The notes under the pieces were generated by a model. That model was not told where the DNA came from. It ran no database searches and saw only the letters and a program-made list of their open reading frames with translations. From contig JAPYTD010000009.1 of the NCBI GenBank assembly GCA_029936315.1, positions 61,828 to 98,308 of the forward strand: 36,481 bases of DNA, written 5' to 3'. Origin of the DNA: Planctomycetota bacterium. GTDB taxonomy: Bacteria > Planctomycetota > UBA1135 > UBA2386. Every line of letters begins with the position of its first letter. Positions within the stretch are counted from its first letter, which is position 1. A program made the position numbers and the translations under genes. Below, piece after piece: positions 16,576 to 25,450 of this stretch.

Positions 16576-18429
16576 TCAACCACCCCACCGTTCGAGGAAG
16601 CGCGCCAACACGAGCACCGCCCACAACATCTCGGCGTGGTCGCCGACTCCTTGCCGATGCCGCTGCAGCAGGCCACGAACGACTTCGGTGTCCACCCACT
16701 CGACGAGCTTCTGTTCGCCGAGCACACCTTCCACGGCATCGCCAATCGGCCCCTGGCACCAACTGCGCAGCGGCACCGAAAAGCCCATCTTCTTGCGCCG
16801 CAATGCCTGCGGGTTGAGCCGTGTAGCCAGCGTCTGCCGCAAGAACGACTTGGTCGCGCCGCCGGCAAAGTGCCAGTGTGCCGGGATGCGCGCGGCTTCC
16901 TCCAGCATGTGGTGATCGAGGAACGGCGCGCGCACTTCGAGCGACACCGCCATCGAGGCACGATCGGCCTTGACCAGAATGTCGCCCGGCAGCCATGTCA
17001 AGAGGTCGGTAGCAACGGCACGGTGCAGCGGGTCCTTGGCTTTCGACGCGCGATAAGCCTCAAGCAACGGGGCATGCGGATCACCAGCGGCCGCGTGATG
17101 TTCGCGGCGCAAGACCGCCAACGCTTCTTCGGGCAGGTGGGCACTGACCGAGCGCGCGTAGGCAACCGCTGGCTCGAGCGACAGGTTCTGCAGCGTGCGC
17201 TTGGCGCGCAAGAACCGCGGCAACCAATCAGCCTTGGGATACAGAGCGCCCATGATCCGCCACATCGAACGCGGCAGGCAACGTCGCAGCCGATTCTCCC
17301 GCGAGTCAAATAGGTAGCGGCGGTAGCCGCCAAAGCCCTCATCGCCGCCATCCCCGGACAGCGCCACCGTCACGTGCTTGCGCGCCAATCGGCTGACATG
17401 GTAGGTCGGGATCGCACTACTGTCGCTGAATGGTTCGTCATAGGTGTCGGCAAACCAATCGAGGTCGAGCAACGTATCGACATCGAGCACTTCTTCGCGC
17501 AGCACCGCACCGCAAGCCTTGGCTGATTCGCGGGCTCCTTCCCGCTCATCGAAGGCAGGATCTGAGAAGCCAATCGTGCACGCTTCGACGGGCTTCCCGG
17601 TCGTGCGCGTCATCGAATCCACAATTGCATAGCTATCGACGCCAGCGGACAAGAACGGCGCCAACGGCACTTCGCCCATCAACCGCACGTTGACGGCGTC
17701 ATCGAGCTGCCGCAACACCTCTTCCTGGTGCCATTGCTGCGATTGCTCATCCGGCGCGAACTCCAACTGCCAATAGCGCTGCAGATGGACGCGGCCCTGC
17801 TTGATGTGCAGCCAATGCGCTGGCGCCAACTTGTGCACGCCTTCGAACACCGTGATCGGATCTGGTATGTAGCGCAACGCAAGGAATTGTGCGACGGCAT
17901 CGGCACGCAGGCGCCACGGGCGCGACAACTGGCGCAGCGTCTTCAGCTCGCTGCCGAACGCAAACTGCCCGTCGTGTTCGCACCAATAGAGCGGCTTCTT
18001 GCCAACGCGATCGCGGGCGCAGTAGAGCTCGTGCCGCTCTTCATCGACGATCACGAACGCAAACATGCCACGCAGCCGCGTTGCCAGCTGCGTGCCCCAC
18101 GCGCGGTAGCCGTGCAGGATCACTTCGGTGTCGCTGTTGGTGCGGAACACCACTCCCTGGTTGGCCAGTTCTTGGCGCAGCTCAAGGTAGTTGTAGATCT
18201 CGCCATTGAACGTCAGCCACAGTTTCTCGTCCGGCAACGCCATCGGCTGCATACCACCGGCAACGTCAACGATGGCGAGACGCCGGTGCGCCAAAACGTA
18301 GCCCGCACCAACGCGCACCCCATCGCCGTCGGGGCCCCGGTGCCGGATGGTGTTGTTCATCCGGTGCACAAGGTCCACGTCAATCGGTTGTTGGCGGTCG
18401 AAGGCAAAGATGCCCGTAATCCCACACAT
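16576..18429 (-). CDS. Asparagine-synthase-like glutamine amidotransferase, exosortase system-associated
   Basis: A 617-residue AsnB-type enzyme. The class II glutaminase domain starts with the nucleophile C2 (MCGITGIF), followed by RHRGPDGDG, HRRLAIVD, FNGEIYNY and NSDTEVILHGY. The C-terminal synthetase domain has the ATP loop at 261-267 as SAGVDSY, where SGGVDSS is usual, then SGDGGDE and DRASMAVSLEVRAPFLDH. I chose ATG 18429: Cys must be residue 2, and the start overlaps the upstream TGA by one base (TGATG). The frame to 18999 is spurious. In exosortase loci this family (amidotransferase 1) is thought to amidate a sugar of the exopolysaccharide rather than aspartate. The substrate is inferred. 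Confidence 0.93.
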   Translation of the reverse strand: MCGITGIFAFDRQQPIDVDLVHRMNNTIRHRGPDGDGVRVGAGYVLAHRRLAIVDVAGGMQPMALPDEKLWLTFNGEIYNYLELRQELANQGVVFRTNSDTEVILHGYRAWGTQLATRLRGMFAFVIVDEERHELYCARDRVGKKPLYWCEHDGQFAFGSELKTLRQLSRPWRLRADAVAQFLALRYIPDPITVFEGVHKLAPAHWLHIKQGRVHLQRYWQLEFAPDEQSQQWHQEEVLRQLDDAVNVRLMGEVPLAPFLSAGVDSYAIVDSMTRTTGKPVEACTIGFSDPAFDEREGARESAKACGAVLREEVLDVDTLLDLDWFADTYDEPFSDSSAIPTYHVSRLARKHVTVALSGDGGDEGFGGYRRYLFDSRENRLRRCLPRSMWRIMGALYPKADWLPRFLRAKRTLQNLSLEPAVAYARSVSAHLPEEALAVLRREHHAAAGDPHAPLLEAYRASKAKDPLHRAVATDLLTWLPGDILVKADRASMAVSLEVRAPFLDHHMLEEAARIPAHWHFAGGATKSFLRQTLATRLNPQALRRKKMGFSVPLRSWCQGPIGDAVEGVLGEQKLVEWVDTEVVRGLLQRHRQGVGDHAEMLWAVLVLARFLERWGG

Positions 18430-19838
18430 CAGCGCAACCTCTTCTGGTTGCGCCAGACAATCGCCGACTCGCCCGCGGACGCTGCTCCGCCCATAGACCG
18501 GGCAGCGGATCGCAATCCTGGCACGGTGACCACAACCTCGCCGCTGCCACGCTTCTTCTGGTCGGGCGCGAACGCCGCCTCGGGAGCTCGTCGCAGCGCC
18601 GCGAAAACACACAGCTTGAGCGCGGCGACCAGCGCGAGCCAGTGATAGAACAGGTCGAAGTGGCCGCGGTTGAGGAAGAACGCGCCGACCGAAAAGCCGA
18701 CCGTGGTCGCTTCCATCATGCGCGAATAGTCGACCGCCCAGGCAAGATCCGGCCGCGCGCGGCATTGCTTGTAGACCCGGCCCATCGTCAAGAACACCGA
18801 CGCCAACAACGACAGGTAGATGACAAACGCGAGCGAACCACTCTCGGCCCAGATCTGGAAGTAGCTGTTGTGCGCAACGAAGGTATCCGCGCCCTGAGAC
18901 AGCGGCGCGACCGAATACTCCGGGTAGCGCGGCTGGAAGTTGCGCATGCCTACGCCCCAGATCGGGTTGTCCTTGATCATCTCCAACGCGGTCGCCCACG
19001 CGGTCAACCGCGCATGCGCGGACGACTCAGTGGTGTCGCCGATCGAGGCGATGCGATCGATGATGTCCTGCGGCGCCACGAACGGGAACAGCACGGCAAG
19101 GAACAGTAAGAACATCATCGCGCGGAACAGCTTGCCGGAGCGCCACACGATCCACAGGGCGCTGAAAGTCAACGCCAGGAAGGCGCCGCGGCTGTGGGTC
19201 ATTAGCACCGTCACGACCGACAAGAACACGGCCGCGCGGGTCGCGTGCAGCACCCACTTCTTGCCCTCGCTGATGCCGAGATACCACAGCAGCGGAATGT
19301 TCATGACCATCGCGAGCGCGAAGTCATTGTTGTCCTCAAGCATGCCGCCCGGACCACGCAAGATCTGACCGCCGCCGCGCATCAAGCCCCACAAGCCGCT
19401 CTTGACGCCGAAGAAGCCGAGCGAGATCGCGATCACCCAAAACATGCCGCGCAGCTTCTGGCGCGTATCGCACTGGCCAACCGTGAACAGTGCGATGATG
19501 ACGATCTTGATGTACTCGAAGAAGTAGCGACTCGTGTAGTCGTCCTGCACCTCTGCCTGGAAGTAGCTGATGACGACGAACGCCATCAACACGCACATCA
19601 TCACCGTGCGCGATTCCCAGTGCGTAAAACGTCTTCGGCCCAACTCGTTGGCCCACCAACCCAACAGCATCGCGATCGATACAAAAAACGACAGGCGCAT
19701 CGAGCGGGCAAAGCCCCAGCACAAATCCTGCGGCCGCATGTAGGCGAGCCAGCTAAACAAAAGCAAGCCGATGTACGGACGCTGGAACGCGTACGGCATC
19801 AGGCACATGACACTGAGGAAGACGATCAGGTCGCGCAT
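18429..19838 (-). CDS. O-antigen-ligase-like membrane protein, exosortase system-associated
   Basis: A 469-residue polytopic protein with about 10-12 hydrophobic helices. It starts MRDLIVFLSVMCLMPYAFQRPYIG, typical of the exosortase-associated O-glycosylation ligase subgroup. GPGGMLEDNNDFALAMVM, LMTHSRGAFLAL and the large periplasmic loop region NPIWGVGMRNFQPRYP with FVAHNSYFQIWAESG are Wzy/WaaL-type signatures. Such proteins polymerise lipid-linked glycan or transfer it to an acceptor at the outer face of the inner membrane. The tail after about residue 405 is hydrophilic and low in conservation signal. It ends in a one-base overlap with the amidotransferase start and begins 15 bases after the Wzz-like gene. 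Confidence 0.9.
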   Translation of the reverse strand: MRDLIVFLSVMCLMPYAFQRPYIGLLLFSWLAYMRPQDLCWGFARSMRLSFFVSIAMLLGWWANELGRRRFTHWESRTVMMCVLMAFVVISYFQAEVQDDYTSRYFFEYIKIVIIALFTVGQCDTRQKLRGMFWVIAISLGFFGVKSGLWGLMRGGGQILRGPGGMLEDNNDFALAMVMNIPLLWYLGISEGKKWVLHATRAAVFLSVVTVLMTHSRGAFLALTFSALWIVWRSGKLFRAMMFLLFLAVLFPFVAPQDIIDRIASIGDTTESSAHARLTAWATALEMIKDNPIWGVGMRNFQPRYPEYSVAPLSQGADTFVAHNSYFQIWAESGSLAFVIYLSLLASVFLTMGRVYKQCRARPDLAWAVDYSRMMEATTVGFSVGAFFLNRGHFDLFYHWLALVAALKLCVFAALRRAPEAAFAPDQKKRGSGEVVVTVPGLRSAARSMGGAASAGESAIVWRNQKRLR

Positions 19839-19853
19839 TGCACGCTTTGGAGG

Positions 19854-21464
19854 TCAGGCCCCAAGAATGATCGTCAGGATGCTGCGCACGGCAGGCGGCA
19901 GGCGAGTCGGATCGATGTAGAAGATGCTCACAACGGCCGTCACCAGCAGCAGGGCGGCGGCGGCGAGCAAAGACGCCCGGCGGCGGCTGCGCGTTGTCGC
20001 GACTCGCTCCTCTTCGGTCTCCAGGTGGCTGACGCCGCCAAGCACCGGCACGCCGAGGCCACGTTCGACATCTTCGACCGTCTTGTAGGACCCTTGCAGC
20101 ATGTCGAAGAGCAAGATCAGCGCAATCGCGGCGAACAGTCCGAGAGCGCTGCCGGCCAAGGCAACGATCATGATGTTCGGCTCGGTCGGCACCGGCGGAA
20201 TCAGTGCCTTGCGCGACTGGCGCACAGGTATGTCCTGCTGCAACTGAGCCAACCGCGCTTCGGCCTCGCGCAGTTCGGTCACAGCAGCCTCACGAGCGGC
20301 TTCGGCTTCCTTGAACTCTTGCTGCTTCGCGGAGAACAGGCTGTAACCGTCGTCGAGTCGCAACAGCGCAGCACTCTCCTCTTCGATCTTCTTCTCCGTC
20401 GCCGTGATCGCTGCGTCGAGTTCCGCCAAGGCCGCCCGATCCTCCTCAAGTTGCTCGCGTAGAACCTTGTAATCAGGATTCTCGACCTTGCCATCCTTGT
20501 CCACCGGGACCTGCGGCATCAGCTGCTTGATGAGGACTAGTTGGGTCTCGTAGATGCGCTTCCACTTGAACCACTCTCGCGTGCCTGGGTTCAACGTCTT
20601 CGTGTAGGCGATCAGCGCATGCATGGCCGACGCGACAAGTGCCTTGGTTTCGTCGTACTTCAGCGCTTCGGCCAGAATGAACCCGGCCGGCGGATCGATC
20701 TTCGGCGCAGTCCCCCCGAGATCCTCTTCCGCTACTTGGATCCTCGCGGTGAGCTTGCTCTGATCGATGCGGCGCTTCTCCTGATCCAGGGTGCGCACGC
20801 CCTGCTCCACCATGAGCCGCTTGAAGTCCTGCTGCTGGTCACGGACGTCGTAGCGAGGATCAATGCCGTATCCTTGTCGAATCTGCTGCAATTCGGTCCG
20901 GTAGCGCTGCAAAGTCAAGTGGGCTGACTCCGCCTTGTCCTTGGCATCCTTGCGCAGTTCTTGCGCCGGTTCGCGCAGGTCCTGGGTGCGACGTGCAATC
21001 CACACTTCGACCAGCTTGTTGAGCAAGTCGGCGGATCGAGCCCCATCGCGATCCTTGTATTGCACGCGCATCGTCACGTAGGTGCGCGTCTTGTCGCTGC
21101 CACTGAGTTCGGTCACCTTCACCCGTGACTCACAGTCGCGGTAGAACTGCTCTTGGTAGAACGGCTCAAGCGCCTTCACTTCCGGCCAGTTCAGCGCATC
21201 GATGGCGTCCATGACCGAGACCGGGATCGAGCTCTTTGCCGAATCGACGATTGCGCGAAACGGCTTCTCCTTGTCTGCAGGCCCTTCAGGCAGCTGCTGA
21301 TGGATCAGCAGCGTCTCGGCCACGAACAGGCGCGGGATGAAGAACGCAACCAACCCGCCGATGAGCAGTCCAAGCAGCGAAATCGGCACCACCTGCCAGC
21401 GGCGCCTCTTGACCAGATCGACGTAGCGACGCAACGAGAGCTGCGGGAGATCGGCTTGTGTCAT
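19854..21464 (-). CDS. Wzz/GumC-type polysaccharide chain-length protein without kinase domain
   Basis: A 536-residue protein. N-terminal LSLRRYVDLVKRRRWQVVPI with a transmembrane helix (about 26-44) is the Wzz signature. A long periplasmic region follows with extended coiled coils (residues about 165-215 and 325-415). The second helix (IMIVALAGSALGLFAAIALILL) is followed by SYKTVEDVERGLGVPVLGGV, and a third hydrophobic segment lies near 490-510. There is no Walker A/B pair, so the cytoplasmic tyrosine-kinase module found in many exopolysaccharide co-polymerases is absent; no separate kinase gene is present either. It controls polymer length with the ligase/polymerase and the outer-membrane exporter. 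A good Shine-Dalgarno site (GAGGGG) precedes ATG 21464. Confidence 0.93.
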   Translation of the reverse strand: MTQADLPQLSLRRYVDLVKRRRWQVVPISLLGLLIGGLVAFFIPRLFVAETLLIHQQLPEGPADKEKPFRAIVDSAKSSIPVSVMDAIDALNWPEVKALEPFYQEQFYRDCESRVKVTELSGSDKTRTYVTMRVQYKDRDGARSADLLNKLVEVWIARRTQDLREPAQELRKDAKDKAESAHLTLQRYRTELQQIRQGYGIDPRYDVRDQQQDFKRLMVEQGVRTLDQEKRRIDQSKLTARIQVAEEDLGGTAPKIDPPAGFILAEALKYDETKALVASAMHALIAYTKTLNPGTREWFKWKRIYETQLVLIKQLMPQVPVDKDGKVENPDYKVLREQLEEDRAALAELDAAITATEKKIEEESAALLRLDDGYSLFSAKQQEFKEAEAAREAAVTELREAEARLAQLQQDIPVRQSRKALIPPVPTEPNIMIVALAGSALGLFAAIALILLFDMLQGSYKTVEDVERGLGVPVLGGVSHLETEEERVATTRSRRRASLLAAAALLLVTAVVSIFYIDPTRLPPAVRSILTIILGA

Positions 21465-21527
21465 CCCGCCCCTCTCGTGTTCTGCTCTGTCGCTGGCTTG
21501 TGCATTCGCATATCGGTGGGAACCTAA

Positions 21528-22349
21528 CTAGAAGCGGAAGAACAGTCGGTTGCTCTTGCCTGTCAACACGTCATAGGCAAACGTGATCTGCGCGGCGCCC
21601 AACATCGTGCGCACGGCCAGTGCCACCGGTTGCATTAAGCGCTGGAACAATCTGGCGAGCATGCCCAAGAATGTTGGCGGCACATACAAGATGTCGCGTT
21701 CGCGGATCTGGAAGTTGGATGCCGTGTAGCCGGTCGTCAGCATCTCGCGCAGATTGACATCGACGACCAACGGATGCTCGGCATCGGGTCGGATCAGGTA
21801 GACGCGTCCGAGGTTGGCCAAGTCAGTCCAGCCAGACTTGAACATCGCGTCAATCAAGGTCAGGTCGGGACTAATCGGAATCGGCCCCTTCAGTTGCACT
21901 TCGCCGATCGCATAGAAGAACTTCGTGCCTTGCACGCGTGCCTGCAGATCGACGTCGAACTGCAGTACGGTTCGCAACTGCGTGCGCACCAACGCAGCCA
22001 ACTCGGCTTCGGTCTTGCCGAGCGCGTAGACCGGACCAACCAACGGCACATAGATCGTGCCATCGATGCCGACCGGCTGCGGTACCCCCAACGCCGCCAG
22101 TTGTTCGGCGCCGGGCATCAGCAAGGCTTCGGGCGGCACGATGAACTGCACGACGTCAAAACCGCCGAGGTAGTTCTCGCGGGTCGCATCGCCGTTGGCG
22201 CGCGAGCCGAAGCCCTTCTCGTGCTTCATCTCCCGGATACGCTTGTCCTCGTAGCTGCCACAACTAGCCAGGGTTGCCAGACACACAAGCAACAGACGGC
22301 CGAGCACGGCGGTCACGCAACAGTAAGTAGTGTTCGAGTCGTTAGTCAC
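21528..22349 (-). CDS. Polysaccharide export lipoprotein (Wza-like, Poly_export/SLBB)
   Basis: A protein of about 273 residues. A lipoprotein signal (LGRLLLVCLATLASC, lipobox LASC) is followed by the polysaccharide export domain (DVVQFIVPPEALL, VGIDGTIYVPLVGPVYALGKT, ELAALVRTQLR) and an SLBB-like region (FFYAIGEVQLKGPIPI, LTLIDAMFKSGW, RERDILYVPPTFLG). It should form the outer-membrane or periplasmic exit for the exopolysaccharide. The start is uncertain: GTG 22349, GTG 22316 and TTG 22412 are all possible. The signal peptide looks most natural from 22316; 22349 has a weak GAGG about 11 bases upstream. It is the first gene of the minus-strand polysaccharide operon, 63 bases before the Wzz-like gene. 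Confidence 0.85.
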   Translation of the reverse strand: MTNDSNTTYCCVTAVLGRLLLVCLATLASCGSYEDKRIREMKHEKGFGSRANGDATRENYLGGFDVVQFIVPPEALLMPGAEQLAALGVPQPVGIDGTIYVPLVGPVYALGKTEAELAALVRTQLRTVLQFDVDLQARVQGTKFFYAIGEVQLKGPIPISPDLTLIDAMFKSGWTDLANLGRVYLIRPDAEHPLVVDVNLREMLTTGYTASNFQIRERDILYVPPTFLGMLARLFQRLMQPVALAVRTMLGAAQITFAYDVLTGKSNRLFFRF

Positions 22350-22563
22350 GATTTGGTTTGCCTCGCAAAGCGAATATCCCCTGCATCCTAAATGACGCAA
22401 GCCCCGGAGCAATCTCCGCCTTTCCGAACGTCCACATCATCGGAACTTCGGGGCGTGAAACCTGATTGTAGGAGTTGCGTTCTGCCATGGTCGCAACAGG
22501 ATTTGTACCTGCTTGGGACGTGACAACTAGGCCCAACCACGACGATAGGCGTACAAACCAACC
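22350..22563. promoter_or_regulatory. Divergent intergenic region upstream of the exopolysaccharide operon
   Basis: These 214 bases separate the Wza-like gene (minus) from the carboxypeptidase-regulatory-like protein gene (plus), so they should hold both promoters. A TACAAT hexamer on the minus strand (22465-22470) could be a -10, but no -35 sits at 16-18 bases. A 7-bp inverted repeat TTTGTAC/GTACAAA (22502-22508 and 22551-22557) is present and could be chance. No sigma-54 -24/-12 match was found by eye, although the nearby regulator is of the sigma-54 type. Confidence 0.45.
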
Positions 22564-25419
22564 ATGCGATGGGTGCTCGGCCTGCTAGTGATCCTTGGCC
22601 TCGGCCTCGGGACGACCTGGCTGCTTGATCCAGGGACTTCGACTCCGTTGCCGCCGAACGGTGGCATTGGCACGCACAATGCGTCCGGGACCACCGGATT
22701 CGAAGCAGCCAACGGCAACGGCACCGTTGCTGCGAGCGGGGATCTGGTTGGCGATCATGCCAACGGTGCCCGCCCGCAACTCACCCGCGAAGACAGAACA
22801 CCGATAGATACCGCCCCGCCCGGCCCCTACCTGTTGGTCGTGCAAGGCGACCCGGCCGTGCCCGTCGCCAATGCACAGGTGTTCTTCCTCGATGAGTCGA
22901 AGTATCGCCCCCGCAGAAGCGCGCATACCCAGCCGGTCTCGCGCTTCGAAGCACCCGAGCGCGACGGCATGCGCAGCCGCACCGACCAACGCGGCATGGT
23001 GCAACTTCCCGGAGGCTCAGGCCGCTGGCTGTGTTCGGCGCTGACCGGCGACTCGTTTGGCTTCTTGGTGGTCACCAAGAAGCCGGGCCAACACACGATC
23101 ACACTAGGTCCGGACGAACAGGTTGTGGTCGTCGCTCACCACTCGGGCGACGCCGGCCAAACCGTCAAGGACATACCGCTGGTGGTCGTGCAACAGCACA
23201 AGACGAGCAGCACCAAAGAACTCTGGCGCGGCAGAACCGATGAGCGCGGCCGCGCCGTACTGCGTCACTTCCAGATGATGCGGCAATCAAAACGCAGCGA
23301 TCAACCCAAGGAGTTTCGCGAGCGTTTTGCCGCCGTGTTACGGATCCCAACCACGCCCATTGTGTTGGCTGAGTTTCCGGGGCGCCCGACCACCGACGAC
23401 GAAGTGCACATCCACGTACCGCCGCTTGGCACGGTGCAAGTGCAACTCGTCGACCACTCTGGCAAGCCTCTGCTGACGCCCGCCCGCATCGGCATCAGCA
23501 CGAGTGGCTCGTCACCAAAAACGTTCCCGATCCGTAGCGGCACATTCAGCCAAACCGCCAACAAGCCGGTCGGCACCGCGCCGGTCACCATGCCGTATGC
23601 GCAATTTGGTCGTGACGTGCGCCTGTATGCTCGCTACGCCCACGATCGGCGCAGCGCGTATTCCGAGACCACCGAGGGCCCAAAGGAGCCTGCCCAATCC
23701 GTCGCGATCAAGATCGCACCTCTGGCTCGGCACTGCGTGTTTGCCGGCCGCTTCCTGCACCACGGCGAGCCACTGAAGTCCGGGTCGGTCAGCATCACGA
23801 TCTGGCGTGACGACGTCATCGCGTCGACGGCGGGCGCGCAGACGGTCGCGAGTGGCCTGTGGGACCTGGTGATATCGGCGCGCAGCGAGAAGGCGCGCTG
23901 GCGCATGGAGTTCCGCTACCAACAATTAGCGCTCGAAGGCGCAACCGAGACCGAGCCCCCGGCCAACAAGTGGTTTGGCGCAATCCTCGACTTCCCTGGC
24001 TATCAGCCTGGCACACGCCACGAGTTTGGCGACATCGTGCTGGGCGAACTGCCGCCGCTCGCCACCGGCATCGTCGTCGATGACGCCGGCGAACCGATCG
24101 CCGGGGCATCGGTCTCGATCCAGCAAGAACGCGCGGCGCGCACCCGGACGAGCCGCTCGCTGTCATCTGGATTCGCGTCGTTTGAGAGCAACGAAATCCT
24201 TATCAGCTGGTTCAACTCAAACGACCGAAGCCTGAGTGGTTTCAACGGGCGCAGCGGTGCACGGTCTGGCACACCCTCGTACCGCAGCCTGCGACACCTG
24301 CGAACCAAAACGGAAGCCAACGGCACCTTTGCGATCTACGGCCCGATGCCGACCGGCAAGCTGCGGGTCCTTGCCGACGGCAGCGAACACTTCTCTGCGA
24401 ATGTGCTGCTGCCCGCCCCATCGCGCAACCTGCGCCTCGTTCTGCCGCGCAGCGGATTCTTGCGCGGCAAGGTGCTGCTGCCCGAGTGGCTGCCGCAACG
24501 CTCGATCAAGATCAAGCTGCGGCCGCAAGAGGAGTCCCGAAGGCGTCGCGAAACCGTTTCGACGCGCGTCGCCGAAAGCCCTGGCCACCCCTTCGTAGTG
24601 CAGCCGCTGCGGCCGGGCCGTTACGACCTGCTCGTCGAGATGCGCAACATCTCTGCGCCGATGATCATCATCGGTGATGTGTTCATCAAGCCGGGCGACA
24701 ACCAGGATGCGCGCACGCAACCAATCGACCTACGCCATGCACTGTTCCGCTACCACCTCGAGGCACGGGATGAGGCCGGCCGCCCATTCCCGCTCGATGG
24801 CCCGATCCACGCCCGCTTCGCGCAACCCGACGGCACGTTCGTCGAAGCCGGGTTCCGCTGGCAGAAGGGCAAGGCCGAGTTGATTACACCACATTCTACC
24901 GCCGAGCTAACCTTCTTCGGCCGCGGCTTCGTGCCGCTTCAACAGCAGTACGGGCCGGGCAACCACGATGTGTTCCTGACGACCCAGAAGCCGGCGCTCG
25001 TCAACGTGCCAGGCGCTCGCGCGCTGTCGGGCCCGACGCGCAAGATTCGCATCTCCGCGGTCCTGCAGGGGGACACCGGCCTACCGGCGTCGCTCAGCGG
25101 CATCGATCAGAAGTCGGGGCGTAGCTTCTCCTTCTCGCGGTGGGATCTCGGACGCAGCAGCGGTGGCTGGCTTGAGCATTCCGACCTGATCGAGATCCCG
25201 CTGATGAAGGCCGGCAAGTACCAACTGCTCTTCCGTGCGCACGCGAGCGAGTCGACCCGCTCACCACAGACGTCGGTGACTCTCGGCACGTTCGATCTGA
25301 CGGTGGATGGATCGGTCGTGACGGTGCCGCTCAACGCGCAGCAGATCACATCGGCGCTCAACAAGATCGACAAGCAGTGGCAGGCGCGGCTCAAGCGTAA
25401 CAAGAGCCGCAATCGCTAG
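22564..25419 (+). CDS. Large secreted/anchored protein with carboxypeptidase-regulatory-like repeats
   Basis: A 951-residue protein. It starts with a hydrophobic signal or anchor (MRWVLGLLVILGLGLGTTWLL), then a Gly/Thr/Asn-rich linker, then a chain of beta-sandwich segments of the carboxypeptidase-regulatory type (PVANAQVFFLDE, TGIVVDDAGEPIAGASVSIQ, TKTEANGTFAIYGPMPTGKL, RPGRYDLLVEM). The C-terminus is basic (QARLKRNKSRNR) with no PEP-CTERM motif and no transmembrane helix. Such multi-repeat proteins are common in Planctomycetota, usually of unknown function, and probably act at the cell surface. The ATG lacks a Shine-Dalgarno site. It is divergent from the exopolysaccharide operon, so a shared surface role is possible but unproven. 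Confidence 0.85.
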   Translation: MRWVLGLLVILGLGLGTTWLLDPGTSTPLPPNGGIGTHNASGTTGFEAANGNGTVAASGDLVGDHANGARPQLTREDRTPIDTAPPGPYLLVVQGDPAVPVANAQVFFLDESKYRPRRSAHTQPVSRFEAPERDGMRSRTDQRGMVQLPGGSGRWLCSALTGDSFGFLVVTKKPGQHTITLGPDEQVVVVAHHSGDAGQTVKDIPLVVVQQHKTSSTKELWRGRTDERGRAVLRHFQMMRQSKRSDQPKEFRERFAAVLRIPTTPIVLAEFPGRPTTDDEVHIHVPPLGTVQVQLVDHSGKPLLTPARIGISTSGSSPKTFPIRSGTFSQTANKPVGTAPVTMPYAQFGRDVRLYARYAHDRRSAYSETTEGPKEPAQSVAIKIAPLARHCVFAGRFLHHGEPLKSGSVSITIWRDDVIASTAGAQTVASGLWDLVISARSEKARWRMEFRYQQLALEGATETEPPANKWFGAILDFPGYQPGTRHEFGDIVLGELPPLATGIVVDDAGEPIAGASVSIQQERAARTRTSRSLSSGFASFESNEILISWFNSNDRSLSGFNGRSGARSGTPSYRSLRHLRTKTEANGTFAIYGPMPTGKLRVLADGSEHFSANVLLPAPSRNLRLVLPRSGFLRGKVLLPEWLPQRSIKIKLRPQEESRRRRETVSTRVAESPGHPFVVQPLRPGRYDLLVEMRNISAPMIIIGDVFIKPGDNQDARTQPIDLRHALFRYHLEARDEAGRPFPLDGPIHARFAQPDGTFVEAGFRWQKGKAELITPHSTAELTFFGRGFVPLQQQYGPGNHDVFLTTQKPALVNVPGARALSGPTRKIRISAVLQGDTGLPASLSGIDQKSGRSFSFSRWDLGRSSGGWLEHSDLIEIPLMKAGKYQLLFRAHASESTRSPQTSVTLGTFDLTVDGSVVTVPLNAQQITSALNKIDKQWQARLKRNKSRNR

Positions 25420-25450
25420 CGGTCTGGTGCCCCGACCTTAGACTCAGGGC

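Noticed and set aside
19245..20462. 405-codon plus-strand open frame opposite the O-ligase and Wzz genes
   Set aside because: It is an antisense shadow: His/Gln/Arg-rich with no motif, spanning the junction of two clearly coding genes on the other strand.
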